Shown here: one piece after another, positions 43,050-51,343 of the stretch | Numbering within the stretch: the stretch's first letter is position 1 | How the letters are laid out: the number at the start of each line of letters is the position of its first letter | Assembly: GCA_963785765.1 (NCBI GenBank) | Contig: CAWAWM010000003.1 | Location: 62,001 to 126,000, forward strand | Origin: DATBGO01 sp963785765 | GTDB lineage: Bacteria > Actinomycetota > Actinomycetes > Streptosporangiales > Streptosporangiaceae | DNA: 64,000 nucleotides | Direction: 5' to 3' | Notes under the pieces: model-generated | The model's input: the letters and a program-made list of their open reading frames with translations, nothing else | What the model was told of the DNA's origin: nothing | Database searches by the model: none | Translations under genes and position numbers: made by a program

Positions 43050-44305
43050 GTTCTCTCCTGTCCTGGGTCCCCGCCGCGTTGGGGGCCGCTGGCCGCATCG
43101 GGCCACCGGTCGGCGAAGACCTTCCAGAAACCCCGCGCGGACTCCGCGTCGGGGACCAGCGGGTTAAGGGCCAGCGCCCGCACCGCAAGCTGCGGGTCGG
43201 CCGCCAGCGATGCCTTCCTGATCAGCTCGTCCGCCTCGGTGAGCTGCAGCGTCAGGACCTTCAGCTCAGCCGGGACAGCGGGAATCGGCAGCGGCCTGAC
43301 GCCGTCGGGACCGACCTCAGCGGTCACCTCGACGGCGGCTGAGGGGCGCAGGAACGGCACCAGGCCGTTGTTCGCCACCTGAACGACGAACCTGTGCGGC
43401 TCGCCATGGCCCAGCAGGGCCGCGATCACCGGCGCGACCACCTCCGCGTACCAGTGCGGGTTGCGCTCGGCCAGCGCGGCATCCGCGCCAGCGGCGTCGC
43501 CCGCGCGGTAGCTGTCCAGCATCCGGCCCTGCAGGGCCAGCAATTCGTCCGCGCGGGACTGGGCGACCGGCGCGGCCGGGCGCAGCGACGGATCGTGGTA
43601 GTAGCGAAGATATGGATTGGCGATGACCCCGGCGAGCTGCGCCCACTCCTGCGCCGGCCCGCTGCCCGCCCCGCCACCATGCTCCCCGGTGACCAGCTCA
43701 GCCAGCCGGTCCCGGCCACCTTGATCACGGGCAGCGATAACGGCGCTGGCGTGATTGGTGCCGAAGAATCGCAAGTCGGCCCCGGGCAGCACCTTCCCGA
43801 TCGCCGCCGTCATGGACACCGGGATGTCGCAGACCGCGAGGGCGCGTAGCGACGTCTCCGCGGCCAGCGCGGACAGCACCAGGCCCGCGGGGTTGGTCAG
43901 GTTGACGAACCAGGCATCCGGAGCCAGGCCGGCGACCTCCCTGGCGAGCGCCCGGACCACCGGCAGCGTCCGGTACCCGAGGGCGAACCCCCCGGCTCCC
44001 ACCGTCTCCTCGCCGATCATCCCGAACTCGGTCGGGGCCTTCTCGTCCCAGGCCCGGCCCTCCAGGCCGCCGACCCGGACCTGGTTCAGGACCAGGTCCG
44101 CGCCGCTGACCCCGGCCGCCACGGACTCCGCGGCCACCACCCGGAGGTCCGGGCAACGCCTGGCCACCGCGGCGGCGACGATGTGCAGCTTCTCGTGGTT
44201 GCGCCCGATCAGGCAGACCGTCAGGTCCGGGCCCAGCCTGCGGCCCAGCTCGTCAGCCAGCTGCGGAGTCGCGACGCCGCTGCCGCCCAGAATCGCGATC
44301 TTCAC
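43046..44305 (-). CDS. Family 4 glycoside hydrolase (NAD- and Mn-dependent)
   Basis: A 419-residue GH4 enzyme. The Rossmann loop KIAILGGSGVATPQ, VNLTNPAG, the metal ligands Cys in AVCDIP and His in FFGTNHAS, and NPYLRYY are family features. GH4 glycosidases act by transient oxidation at C3 with NAD, so they can split alpha or beta glycosides, many of them 6-phosphorylated. The substrate here is unknown. GTG 44305 is chosen; GAGGGGG is about nine bases upstream. It is the first gene of the operon and sits 67 bases from an operator-like repeat. Confidence 0.9.
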   Translation of the reverse strand: MKIAILGGSGVATPQLADELGRRLGPDLTVCLIGRNHEKLHIVAAAVARRCPDLRVVAAESVAAGVSGADLVLNQVRVGGLEGRAWDEKAPTEFGMIGEETVGAGGFALGYRTLPVVRALAREVAGLAPDAWFVNLTNPAGLVLSALAAETSLRALAVCDIPVSMTAAIGKVLPGADLRFFGTNHASAVIAARDQGGRDRLAELVTGEHGGGAGSGPAQEWAQLAGVIANPYLRYYHDPSLRPAAPVAQSRADELLALQGRMLDSYRAGDAAGADAALAERNPHWYAEVVAPVIAALLGHGEPHRFVVQVANNGLVPFLRPSAAVEVTAEVGPDGVRPLPIPAVPAELKVLTLQLTEADELIRKASLAADPQLAVRALALNPLVPDAESARGFWKVFADRWPDAASGPQRGGDPGQERT

Positions 44306-44340
44306 GGCTGATCGCCCCCTCAGGCAAATCCGACTAATCG

Positions 44341-44393
44341 AGCGTAAGACTGACCCAGAGTGCACGTCAATAGACGTCAGTTGTCTGACGTCT
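44341..44393 (-). promoter_or_regulatory. Promoter and operator of the GH4 operon
   Basis: On the minus strand TTGACG (44370-44365), 18 bases, then TACGCT (44346-44341) form a good housekeeping-type promoter, 36 bases before the GTG at 44305. Directly upstream lies a perfect inverted repeat AGACGTCAG-TTGT-CTGACGTCT (44372-44393). The repeat is a candidate operator for the operon-linked GntR regulator. Confidence 0.7.
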
Positions 44394-44528
44394 CACTACG
44401 AGACAGCGGTCCGCTCCGCCGATGACGGCGGCGCCCGGTGGGCGTTTGAAAACACCGAAGCGTCGTGTCACTGTTGGTGATCAGGGATCAGCGACCGACC
44501 GCTACCGGAACGCAAGCGCAGGGATCGC

Positions 44529-45314
44529 ATGGAATACCAGTTCTTGTTCGTCGTGGCAGGCAGCTCAGCGGAGGACAGCGGCGCCGCCGCGGCGATAACG
44601 GAGAACCTCCATGGCGTGTTGTCGTCGCGGCACGGCGTACGCCGGCTGGCCGTGCCGAGCGACGGCGCGAGCGCCATGGAAGCTCTCCGGAACCTCCTGC
44701 ACCTGATCGCCGAAGCCGCGCCCGGGCTGCAGCTGGTCCGGCTGGATCCTGATCTGGTGGGCGTGCCAGACATCGCCGAGCGGACCGGTCACACCCCGCA
44801 GAACGTGCAGCAGTGGGTCAGCGGAGAGCGCGACGGCGATCGGCCCTTCCCGCTACCAGAGGGCAGCGCAGGGCCGTCACTAGTCTGGCGCTGGGCCGAG
44901 GTCAACACGTGGCTCAGGCCCCTTGGCCTTGACGATCAGGCCATCAGGCCGACCCGGGAGGAGTCGGCTTTCCTGGATGTCGCGCTGATCGAGTGGACTG
45001 AAGAGGAAGCCGCCCGCCCCGTGATAACGCCGGCTTCTCTTGGGCGGGGACGGGAGAGTCAGATCACGGCGGCCCGGCTGAGGCACTCCCCCGAACTGCA
45101 CGAGCAGCTCATCAGCCGGGTGCCGGCCGTGACCGGCCGGGACCTCGCGCACTGGTTTGCTGAGCTGGACGCGGGTCCCGCATTCCTGCGCGCGGAAGAA
45201 CGAGCCCAGTGGCTGGCCGACCAATACGGCCTGAGCGACGGATATGCGTCAGCGATCGCGCTGCAGTACGACCTGCATCGGGAGGGTCTGGCCACTCCCG
45301 CGCAGGAGAGCTGA
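44529..45314 (+). CDS. Helix-turn-helix protein with DUF4287-like C-terminus
   Basis: A 261-residue protein of at least two parts. Residues about 75-100 (DLVGVPDIAERTGHTPQNV then QQWVSGERD) look like a MerR/HTH DNA-binding helix pair. Residues about 195-250 (AVTGRDLAHWFAELDAG, EERAQWLADQYGLSDGYASA) resemble DUF4287, found in many actinobacterial small proteins. The N-terminal 70 residues (MEYQFLFVVAGSS) are of alpha-beta type. I do not know this combination. It is divergent from the GH4 operon and starts 136 bases from the operator. Confidence 0.65.
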   Translation: MEYQFLFVVAGSSAEDSGAAAAITENLHGVLSSRHGVRRLAVPSDGASAMEALRNLLHLIAEAAPGLQLVRLDPDLVGVPDIAERTGHTPQNVQQWVSGERDGDRPFPLPEGSAGPSLVWRWAEVNTWLRPLGLDDQAIRPTREESAFLDVALIEWTEEEAARPVITPASLGRGRESQITAARLRHSPELHEQLISRVPAVTGRDLAHWFAELDAGPAFLRAEERAQWLADQYGLSDGYASAIALQYDLHREGLATPAQES

Positions 45315-45344
45315 CCTGGCGGGCCGTCTGCCTCGCTGGCGCCC

Positions 45345-46079
45345 CTATTCGATGAGCGCCGCCCGGAGCGTGTCCAGCTCGGCTTCGGTCAGGCCGTGGC
45401 CGATCAGGTAGCCGGTGACACTCCCGCCGCGGTCGCGGACGTGGGCCAGGGCGGCCAGGATGATCTCCGGCGGCGATCCCATCAGCTGCAGGTCCAGCCG
45501 CTGGCCGAGCCCGGTGCTGGCCCGGATCTGGCGGACCGCTGCGGTCGGCTCGGCCAGCAGGTAGGTGCGGCTCAGCGCGTAGTCGGCCGCGATGACGTCG
45601 TCATCGACGCCGACCGCCGCCAGGATCAGCGCCACGAGCAGGCCGGTCCGGTCCTTGCCCGCGCTGCAGTGGATCAGGCCGGGCAGCGCCCCGGGGGCAC
45701 AGAGACGGCCGATGGCGGCGGCGACCATCGCGCCGCGATCGTCGACCATATACCGGTAGACCGCGCTCAGTTCCGGCGCCAGGGTATTGAACGCCTCCCC
45801 GTTGATGACCGGGATATGGCGGCGCCGCGCGCCGAGCACATCGCCCAGCGCGCTCGGGGCGAGCTCGGCTTCCTCCTGGGTCCGCAGGTCGATCACGGTC
45901 TGCAGATTCAGGCCGGCCAGGGCCGCGCGGCCGGTGTCGTCGAGCCGGTGCAGCCCGTCGGAGCGCAGCAGGGTCCGCCACCTGATCGTTCCGCCGCTGG
46001 CCGGGTACCCGCCGAGGTCGCGCAAGTTGAAGGTGCCCGGCAGCGCGATGTGCCGCTCGGGCGCAGGGCTGGACGGCAT
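45345..46079 (-). CDS. Tyrosine/serine protein phosphatase
   Basis: A 244-residue cysteine phosphatase. The active-site loop HCSAGKDRTG (C-x5-R) lies near residue 140, and the N-terminal FNLRDLGGYP is typical of the bacterial family related to PtpB/DUF-type tyrosine phosphatases. YLIGHGLT comes near the C-terminus. It should dephosphorylate proteins or phospholipids. No signal peptide is seen. Starts ATG 46079, divergent from the MMPL transporter. Confidence 0.9.
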   Translation of the reverse strand: MPSSPAPERHIALPGTFNLRDLGGYPASGGTIRWRTLLRSDGLHRLDDTGRAALAGLNLQTVIDLRTQEEAELAPSALGDVLGARRRHIPVINGEAFNTLAPELSAVYRYMVDDRGAMVAAAIGRLCAPGALPGLIHCSAGKDRTGLLVALILAAVGVDDDVIAADYALSRTYLLAEPTAAVRQIRASTGLGQRLDLQLMGSPPEIILAALAHVRDRGGSVTGYLIGHGLTEAELDTLRAALIE

Positions 46080-46183
46080 TTCCTCATCAGATCACGTACT
46101 CCGCAGGGAGTACTACGCCGACGGTAGCGGGATCCCCAACTGCCTCCCTGCGTACGACGCCGCCGCGGCTGCTGATCACGAGC

Positions 46184-48661
46184 ATGGAACGTGACGATCC
46201 CGCTGGCGCACTGGAGATGACGAAGATGTCGCACGTTTCAGCCGCGAGACTCACCGGCCAGGGCGGCCCGGCCCCGGACGGCACCGGTCAGGGCAGCCGG
46301 GCCGGTCAGCGCATCGGCTTGCTGGGCGGCCTCGGCCGCGGCTGCTACCGGCGCCGCCGGCTCACCTTGCTGGTCTGGATCATCGGCCTGGCGTGCATGA
46401 TCACGTTGTGGATGCGGTTCGGCGCGGCCGCCGATGACTCCTACGGCGGCAGCGATCCGGGCCAGGCGCTGCTGAACGCGCACTTCCACCGGCAGTCCGG
46501 CGATGCGCTGACGCTGGCGATCCGCTCATCGGGCGACGTCAGCTCGGCAGCGGCCAGGGCACGGATCACCAGCGCCCTGATCCCGTTCCAGCGGGCGGCC
46601 GGCGTCACGTCGGTGACCAGCCCCTACGCCACGCCGGGCCAGATCTCCCCGGCTGGCCACATCGCGTTCGCGACCATCCAGTTCGGCGTGCCGTCCGCCC
46701 AGATCAGCAGCGGCGAGACGCAGGCGCTGATGAAGGACGCCACCGCCGCGTCCGGGCCCGGGATGACCTTCAGCCTCGGCGGCGACGTGGTGGACCTGGC
46801 CGAGACGCCCTACGGCGGCCCGACCGGGGGCATCGGCACCACGGCTGCCGCGATCGTGCTGCTGATCGCGTTCGGCTCGCTGCTGGCGATGGGGCTGCCG
46901 ATCGTCACCGCCTTGTTCGGCATCGGGACCGGGCTGTCGCTGATCGGGCTGCTCGGGCACATCTTCCCGGCCCCGTCGTTCGCGCCGATCGTGGCCGCCA
47001 TGATCGGTCTCGGCGTCGGCGTGGACTACGCGCTGTTCATCGTGACCAGGTTCCGCGAGGCGCTGCGGTCCGGCGAGGCGCCGGAAGCCGCCGCCGTGAC
47101 GGCGATGCGCACCGCCGGGCGCTCGGTGCTGACCGCCGGCACGACCGTGGCGATCGGCATGCTCGGCCTGCTGGTGCTGCGCCAGCAGCTGCTGAACGGG
47201 GTCGCGGTGGCGGCCGCCGCCACCGTCGCGATGACCGTGCTCGGCTCGCTGACCCTGCTGCCCGCGCTGCTTGGTTTCACCGGCACCAGGCTCGGCAGGC
47301 CGTCGCGGATCCGGCTGCCGAAGGCGCTGCGGCGCCGGTCCGCGCAGCGGGACCAGCCGGTCCTGGTGCGGGACGGGCACGAGGTTATCCGTTCGGCCAA
47401 AATTCCTGCCGCGGAGCGCTGGGCAGCCGTGGTACAGCGCCGGCCGGTGCTCGCCGCGGCAGCCTCCGCCGGCGTGATCCTAGTGCTGGCGGCACCCGCG
47501 CTCGGCATGAAGCTGAGCATGCCGGATGAGTCGGCGCAGGCCCGCGGGACCATGGGGTACGCGAGTTACGCCACGATGGCGCGCGGCTTTGGCCCCGGGT
47601 TCGACGCGCCGCTGATCATCGCGGCGAAGCTGGCGGCACCGGGGGCGAGCCCGGGCGGATCAAGCACGGGCGGATCGAGCACGGGCGGATCGAGCACGGG
47701 CAGATCGAGCACGGGGCGGGCCAGCCTGGCCGGGCTGGCCGCGGCGGTCCGCGCAACGCCCGGCGTGGCGGGCGTCACCCCGCCGGTGATCAGCGCCGAC
47801 CGGCAGGCCGCCATGATGATCGCGTACCCGGCCACCGGCGAGCAGGACCCGGCGACCGACGCGCTGGTCAACCACATCGACGGGACCGTGCTGCCGCGGG
47901 CCACCGCGGGCACCGGCATCCGCGCCTACCTGACCGGGCCGAACGCAGCCAACGTGGCGTTCTCGAACCTGATCAGCCGACGGCTGCCGTGGCTCGTCGC
48001 GGTGGTGGTCGGAGTCTCGATGCTGCTGCTGACGGTGGTGTTCAGGTCGGTGGTCGTGGCGGCCAAGGCCGCGGTGATGAACCTGCTGTCGGTCTGCGCC
48101 GCCTATGGCGTGCTGGTCATGGTCACCCAGCACGGCTGGGGGCGGCAGCTGTTCGGCTTCCCCGAGGCCATGCCGGTGACGACCTGGGTACCGGTGTTCC
48201 TGTTCGTCATCCTGTTCGGGCTGTCCATGGACTACGAGGTGTTCCTGCTGTCGCGGATCCGCGAGCACTACGACGCGACCGGCGACAACACGGCGTCGGT
48301 AGCCGGCGGCCTGGCCAGCACGGCCCGGGTGATCACCGCTGCCGCAGCGATCATGGTGGTGGTGTTCCTGTCCTTCGTGCTCGGCGCCAACGTCTCGGTC
48401 AAGCAGGTCGGCCTGGGCCTGGCCGTCGCGGTCGCGGTCGACGCCACGCTGGTCCGGCTGGTGCTGGTGCCCGCCGTGATGGAACTACTCGGCCAGGCCA
48501 ACTGGTGGCTGCCCGGCCCGCTGGCCCGGATCCTGCCCGCTCCTGCGGCGGTCCCGGCGCCCCGCGTCCCGGGCACTGACGTCCCCCGCGCTGACGTCCC
48601 CGGCGCTGATGTCCCCCGCGCTGAGGTCCCGGGCGCTGATGTCGCGCATCCCGCGCGCTGA
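46184..48661 (+). CDS. MMPL/RND-family lipid transporter
   Basis: An 825-residue transporter with two halves of MMPL type. Membrane segments occur at about 55-75, 215-400, and 600-770; the GVGVDYALFIVTRFREALRS and FGLSMDYEVFLLSRIREHYD motifs carry the Asp-Tyr pairs that relay protons. Family members export lipids or siderophores. Odd features: four GGSST-type units around residues 490-510 in an extracytoplasmic loop, and a C-terminal tail of five VPGAD/VPRAD units. ATG 46184 or 46226 starts it. It follows the divergent phosphatase. Confidence 0.92.
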   Translation: MERDDPAGALEMTKMSHVSAARLTGQGGPAPDGTGQGSRAGQRIGLLGGLGRGCYRRRRLTLLVWIIGLACMITLWMRFGAAADDSYGGSDPGQALLNAHFHRQSGDALTLAIRSSGDVSSAAARARITSALIPFQRAAGVTSVTSPYATPGQISPAGHIAFATIQFGVPSAQISSGETQALMKDATAASGPGMTFSLGGDVVDLAETPYGGPTGGIGTTAAAIVLLIAFGSLLAMGLPIVTALFGIGTGLSLIGLLGHIFPAPSFAPIVAAMIGLGVGVDYALFIVTRFREALRSGEAPEAAAVTAMRTAGRSVLTAGTTVAIGMLGLLVLRQQLLNGVAVAAAATVAMTVLGSLTLLPALLGFTGTRLGRPSRIRLPKALRRRSAQRDQPVLVRDGHEVIRSAKIPAAERWAAVVQRRPVLAAAASAGVILVLAAPALGMKLSMPDESAQARGTMGYASYATMARGFGPGFDAPLIIAAKLAAPGASPGGSSTGGSSTGGSSTGRSSTGRASLAGLAAAVRATPGVAGVTPPVISADRQAAMMIAYPATGEQDPATDALVNHIDGTVLPRATAGTGIRAYLTGPNAANVAFSNLISRRLPWLVAVVVGVSMLLLTVVFRSVVVAAKAAVMNLLSVCAAYGVLVMVTQHGWGRQLFGFPEAMPVTTWVPVFLFVILFGLSMDYEVFLLSRIREHYDATGDNTASVAGGLASTARVITAAAAIMVVVFLSFVLGANVSVKQVGLGLAVAVAVDATLVRLVLVPAVMELLGQANWWLPGPLARILPAPAAVPAPRVPGTDVPRADVPGADVPRAEVPGADVAHPAR
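47654..47713 (+). repeat. Four 15-bp units encoding GGSST in the MMPL protein
   Basis: GGCGGATCGAGCACG and close variants are repeated four times, starting at 47654, 47669, 47684 and 47699. The array is in frame and lies in a loop between the two transporter halves. Confidence 0.88.
48566..48640 (+). repeat. Five 15-bp units encoding VPxAD in the MMPL tail
   Basis: Five units of the type GTCCC(C/G)GGCGCTGAC run in frame from 48566 and encode VPGTD, VPRAD, VPGAD, VPRAE and VPGAD, the extreme C-terminus of the MMPL protein. Confidence 0.88.
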
Positions 48662-48764
48662 CGTCACGCGTTCCGGGCGGCCGGCGTATGGGTTCCGTTG
48701 GCGGCGGCCCGCCCGGGGCCTGGCGGCGCGATGCTGGTCGTGAACGGGAAGGGTAAGGTGGCCG

Positions 48765-49439
48765 ATGGCGTCGAAGGACACGCGCCGAGGGCAGCTGCAG
48801 CTGTTCCTGGCCGCCGCGCCCGGTGCCGGGAAGACCTACGCGCTGCTGGCTGAGGGACGCCGCCGGGCCGCCCTGGGTGCGGACGTGGTGATCGGACTGG
48901 CCGAGACGCACGGCCGGGCGGACACGCAGGCGCAGGCCCGGGGCCTGGAGGCGATACCACTGCGGCGGGTGCCTTACCGGGGGACGGCGTTCGCTGAGCT
49001 GGACGTGGCGGGACTGCTGGCCCGGCGCCCCGACGTGGCCCTGGTGGACGAGCTCGCGCACTCGGTCCTTCCCGGCGGCCGGCACGACAAGCGCTGGCAG
49101 GACGTCGCGGAACTGCTGGACGCCGGGATCGACGTCGTGTCGGCCCTGAACGTCCAGCACCTGGAGAGCCTGGCGGACCGGGCGGGGAAGCTGACCGGCG
49201 TCGCGGTGGGAGAGACGGTCCCCGACGCGTTCGCGGCGGCGGCTGACCAGGTTGACCTGCTGGATATCGATCCTGAAGCGCTGCGCGCGCGAATTGCCCT
49301 GCTGTACCCGGCGGGCACCGCCAGGCGGGCGCTGACCGGCTATTTCCGCCTGGAGAACCTGGCGGCGCTGGCCGCTCTGGGCAGGCGGTGGATCCGTGAG
49401 CACGGTTTCGGCCGGACCGGGAGCCAGGTGTCTGGCTAG
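48765..49439 (+). CDS. Stand-alone KdpD N-terminal domain
   Basis: A 224-residue protein corresponding only to the KdpD sensor domain: Walker A AAPGAGKT at residues 17-24, DELAHSVLPGGRHDKRW, and LNVQHLESL, closely following the same region of the full KdpD at 7323. The Usp, membrane, histidine and ATPase domains are absent. GGGAAGGGTAAGG lies a dozen bases before the ATG. It may be a truncated copy or a regulatory subunit that binds nucleotides or modulates KdpD. It shares its CTAG stop with the convergent gene. Confidence 0.85.
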   Translation: MASKDTRRGQLQLFLAAAPGAGKTYALLAEGRRRAALGADVVIGLAETHGRADTQAQARGLEAIPLRRVPYRGTAFAELDVAGLLARRPDVALVDELAHSVLPGGRHDKRWQDVAELLDAGIDVVSALNVQHLESLADRAGKLTGVAVGETVPDAFAAAADQVDLLDIDPEALRARIALLYPAGTARRALTGYFRLENLAALAALGRRWIREHGFGRTGSQVSG

Positions 49440-49813
49440 CTCGCCCCCGCGTAGCTGAGCGCCGTCTGCCGATCAGCGCAGCCCTTCATCTCGGTGATCT
49501 GGCCCTGGGCCACGGTGAGGACGAGGTAGCGGATGCCGTTGTCCAGCGGCCAACCGCCTGGCTGCCGATTGTCCGGGCGAAACGCGACCACGACGCGATC
49601 GGCGACCGGCAGCACGTCCTCGATACGACCGGACAGCCCCTGGGCGAGGTTGTGCCTCATGACGTCGAGAATGGCCGCCCGGCTCTCGCAGTTCCACGGT
49701 CCGTCCTCGACCGCGCGCCATCTGGCGTTCGGGGCCAGGGCGTTCTCCAGCGGCGCCAGGTCGCCCCCAGACAGCGCAGCCCAGGTATCGCGAACCAGCT
49801 GCTCGTAGTCCAC
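49436..49813 (-). CDS. SnoaL/NTF2-like protein
   Basis: A 125-residue alpha+beta cone protein: DYEQLVRDTWAALSGGDLAP, LENALAPNARWRAVEDG, and a closing sheet (RVVVAFRPDNRQPGG, RYLVLTVAQGQITEMKGC). Such NTF2-fold proteins bind small hydrophobic ligands or act as isomerases. Active-site residues cannot be assigned. GTG 49813 is chosen because the fold starts there; the longer frame is Arg-rich shadow. Its stop shares CTAG with the KdpD-like gene. Confidence 0.8.
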   Translation of the reverse strand: MDYEQLVRDTWAALSGGDLAPLENALAPNARWRAVEDGPWNCESRAAILDVMRHNLAQGLSGRIEDVLPVADRVVVAFRPDNRQPGGWPLDNGIRYLVLTVAQGQITEMKGCADRQTALSYAGAS

Positions 49814-49881
49814 ACCGGCAGCGTAGCGGGCGGCACGTCCGCAGCCAATGCTCACCGCGGAGCGCCGATCAGGAACCGCGG

Positions 49882-50409
49882 TCAGCCGAGGAACAGCGCA
49901 AACCCCGCGCCGATGAGGATGAACAGCAGGCCGGCCGCCAGGAACAGCCGGTTCGCGATCCGCCCCTCCCGCCCGTAGACCAGGACATCCTGCGGGTCGG
50001 CCGGGTCGTACCACACGAGCACCTGCTGGCCCGGACGCAGCGCTGCTGCCTTCCTGGCCGGCTGAGGGGAGATGCGCTCGATCACCTGCCCGTCCGCCAG
50101 GGCATACTGGATCATGGTCCGGTGCGGCGGCCAGTCTGGCTCCTCGCCCGCCTTGCCAGCCCGGGCCGCCTTACCTCCCTGGGCCGCCTCGCCCGCCGGG
50201 GCCGCCTTACCTGCCTCGGCCGCCTCGCCCGCCGGGGCCGCCTTACCTGCCTCGGCCGCCTCGCCCGCCGGGGCCGAGGGCGGCACCGCCACTGCCCAGG
50301 CCGACACGCCATCGCGGCGCAGCCGCCGCGATGCGCGCATTCCGGACAGGCCCGCCAGCGCCGCGATCCCTCCCACCAGCGCGAACCAGATCCCGGCCAC
50401 GACCGCCAT
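49882..50409 (-). CDS. DUF3592 membrane protein with 36-bp repeats
   Basis: A protein of about 175 residues. A first membrane helix (MAVVAGIWFALVGGIAALAG), a soluble DUF3592-like domain (YALADGQVIERISPQ, GQQVLVWYDPADPQDVLVYG) and a second helix (LFLAAGLLFILIGAGFALFL). Between the first helix and the domain are three 12-residue Ala/Gly/Glu/Lys units. ATG 50409 has GGAGAGGAG upstream; GTG 50472 is an in-frame alternative next to the stop of the upstream gene. Likely co-transcribed with it. Function unknown. Confidence 0.75.
   Translation of the reverse strand: MAVVAGIWFALVGGIAALAGLSGMRASRRLRRDGVSAWAVAVPPSAPAGEAAEAGKAAPAGEAAEAGKAAPAGEAAQGGKAARAGKAGEEPDWPPHRTMIQYALADGQVIERISPQPARKAAALRPGQQVLVWYDPADPQDVLVYGREGRIANRLFLAAGLLFILIGAGFALFLG
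50165..50272 (-). repeat. Three 36-bp tandem units in the DUF3592 gene
   Basis: Three units of 36 bases run from 50165, 50201 and 50237; the second and third are identical. Each encodes about 12 residues of the APAGEAAEAGKA type on the minus strand. Confidence 0.9.
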
Positions 50410-50475
50410 CTCGCCTCGTGCGCTCCTCTCCGGTTCCGGCCGCCCGCCGGCCAGCGGCGGCGGCGTGGTCACGTC

Positions 50476-50934
50476 CTAGGCAGGTCCCGCTGCGACGTAG
50501 TTCTCCGCGATCAGTACCCCGTGCACCCGCTCCAGGCTCTGCCGGCGGCGGAACTCCAGTCCCGCTCCCTCCCTCCGGGTCGGCGCGATCGAGGCCCGGC
50601 TGCTGCACCACTGCGACAGCAGGGCCACCGACCGGCGATCGTCGCGATCCAGGGCGACCAGCAGCGTCGCCTCCCGCTGCCGGTGCGCGGGCCAGCTGAC
50701 CAGCAGCAGGACCAGGGGCTGCTCATCTGGCTGCGGGACGATCGCCCGCACCCTGAGTTCCGGCCAGTCGAGCGCGGAGACCGGTTCGGGCACAGCGATC
50801 TTGTCCGCGAGCGCCAGCGCGTCCAGGTTCCCGACCCGGACCAGGCGCACCGTCCAGGCCAGCCCAGCGCCGGTGCCCAGCAGGATCACGACCGACAGCG
50901 CGATCGCAGTTATCACATTTCGACGGTAGGTCAC
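50476..50934 (-). CDS. Hypothetical membrane-anchored protein
   Basis: A 152-residue protein with an N-terminal membrane helix (VITAIALSVVILLGTGAGLAW) and a soluble part of about 120 residues (LRVRAIVPQPDEQPLVLLLVSW then TLLVALDRDDRRSVALL). It has no known family that I recognise. It is immediately upstream of the DUF3592 gene and 60 bases downstream of the kdpA relic. Not similar to KdpB or KdpC by eye. Confidence 0.6.
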   Translation of the reverse strand: MTYRRNVITAIALSVVILLGTGAGLAWTVRLVRVGNLDALALADKIAVPEPVSALDWPELRVRAIVPQPDEQPLVLLLVSWPAHRQREATLLVALDRDDRRSVALLSQWCSSRASIAPTRREGAGLEFRRRQSLERVHGVLIAENYVAAGPA

Positions 50935-50994
50935 CGGTCGCCGTTATGCCACCGGCACCTGGCCAGACCAGGCCAGGCCCCCGGGCGATGATCT

Positions 50995-51263
50995 TCATCC
51001 CACGATGCGCTCGCCGATTCGGGCCCAGGATGAGCATGGGGAAGTAGATGAGGCCGCCGACGATCACGATCACCCCGAGCAGGAACACGAACGTCGGCCC
51101 GGAGGTGTCGAGCGTGGCGCTGGTGCGCGCGTGGGCGCGCGCTCCGGCCAGCGAGCCAGCGATAGCGAGGGCCAGCACTATCGGGACAACCGCCCGACCA
51201 GCATGACCAAGCCGAGCGAGGTGGGGCCGACACCGCCGATGCGGTCGAAGCGGCTGGTCATTT
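50995..51263 (-). pseudogene. Decayed C-terminal fragment of kdpA
   Basis: The minus strand preserves the KdpA C-terminus in pieces. From 51263 it reads LGLVMLVGR, then shifts frame to VPIVLALAIAGSLAG and TFVFLLGVIVIVGGLIYF, and PMLILGP. Intact KdpA proteins have GRFxPIVxxLALAGSLA and a final LALGPIxE. Restoring one T after GGGCGG gives GRFVPIV, and removing one A near 51018 gives LGPIGERIVG followed by a TGA stop at 50995-50997. Two separate indels in about 90 codons and no upstream KdpA make this a true relic and not a single sequencing error. The agmatinase-like gene on the other strand overlaps none of it. Confidence 0.75.
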
Positions 51264-51343
51264 CCGCATCTCGGCCCGCCGCACGAACTCCGATCGGGCC
51301 GGCCGGTTTGGCGAGGGCTATTGTCGGTCTCCGGGAGGACGAG

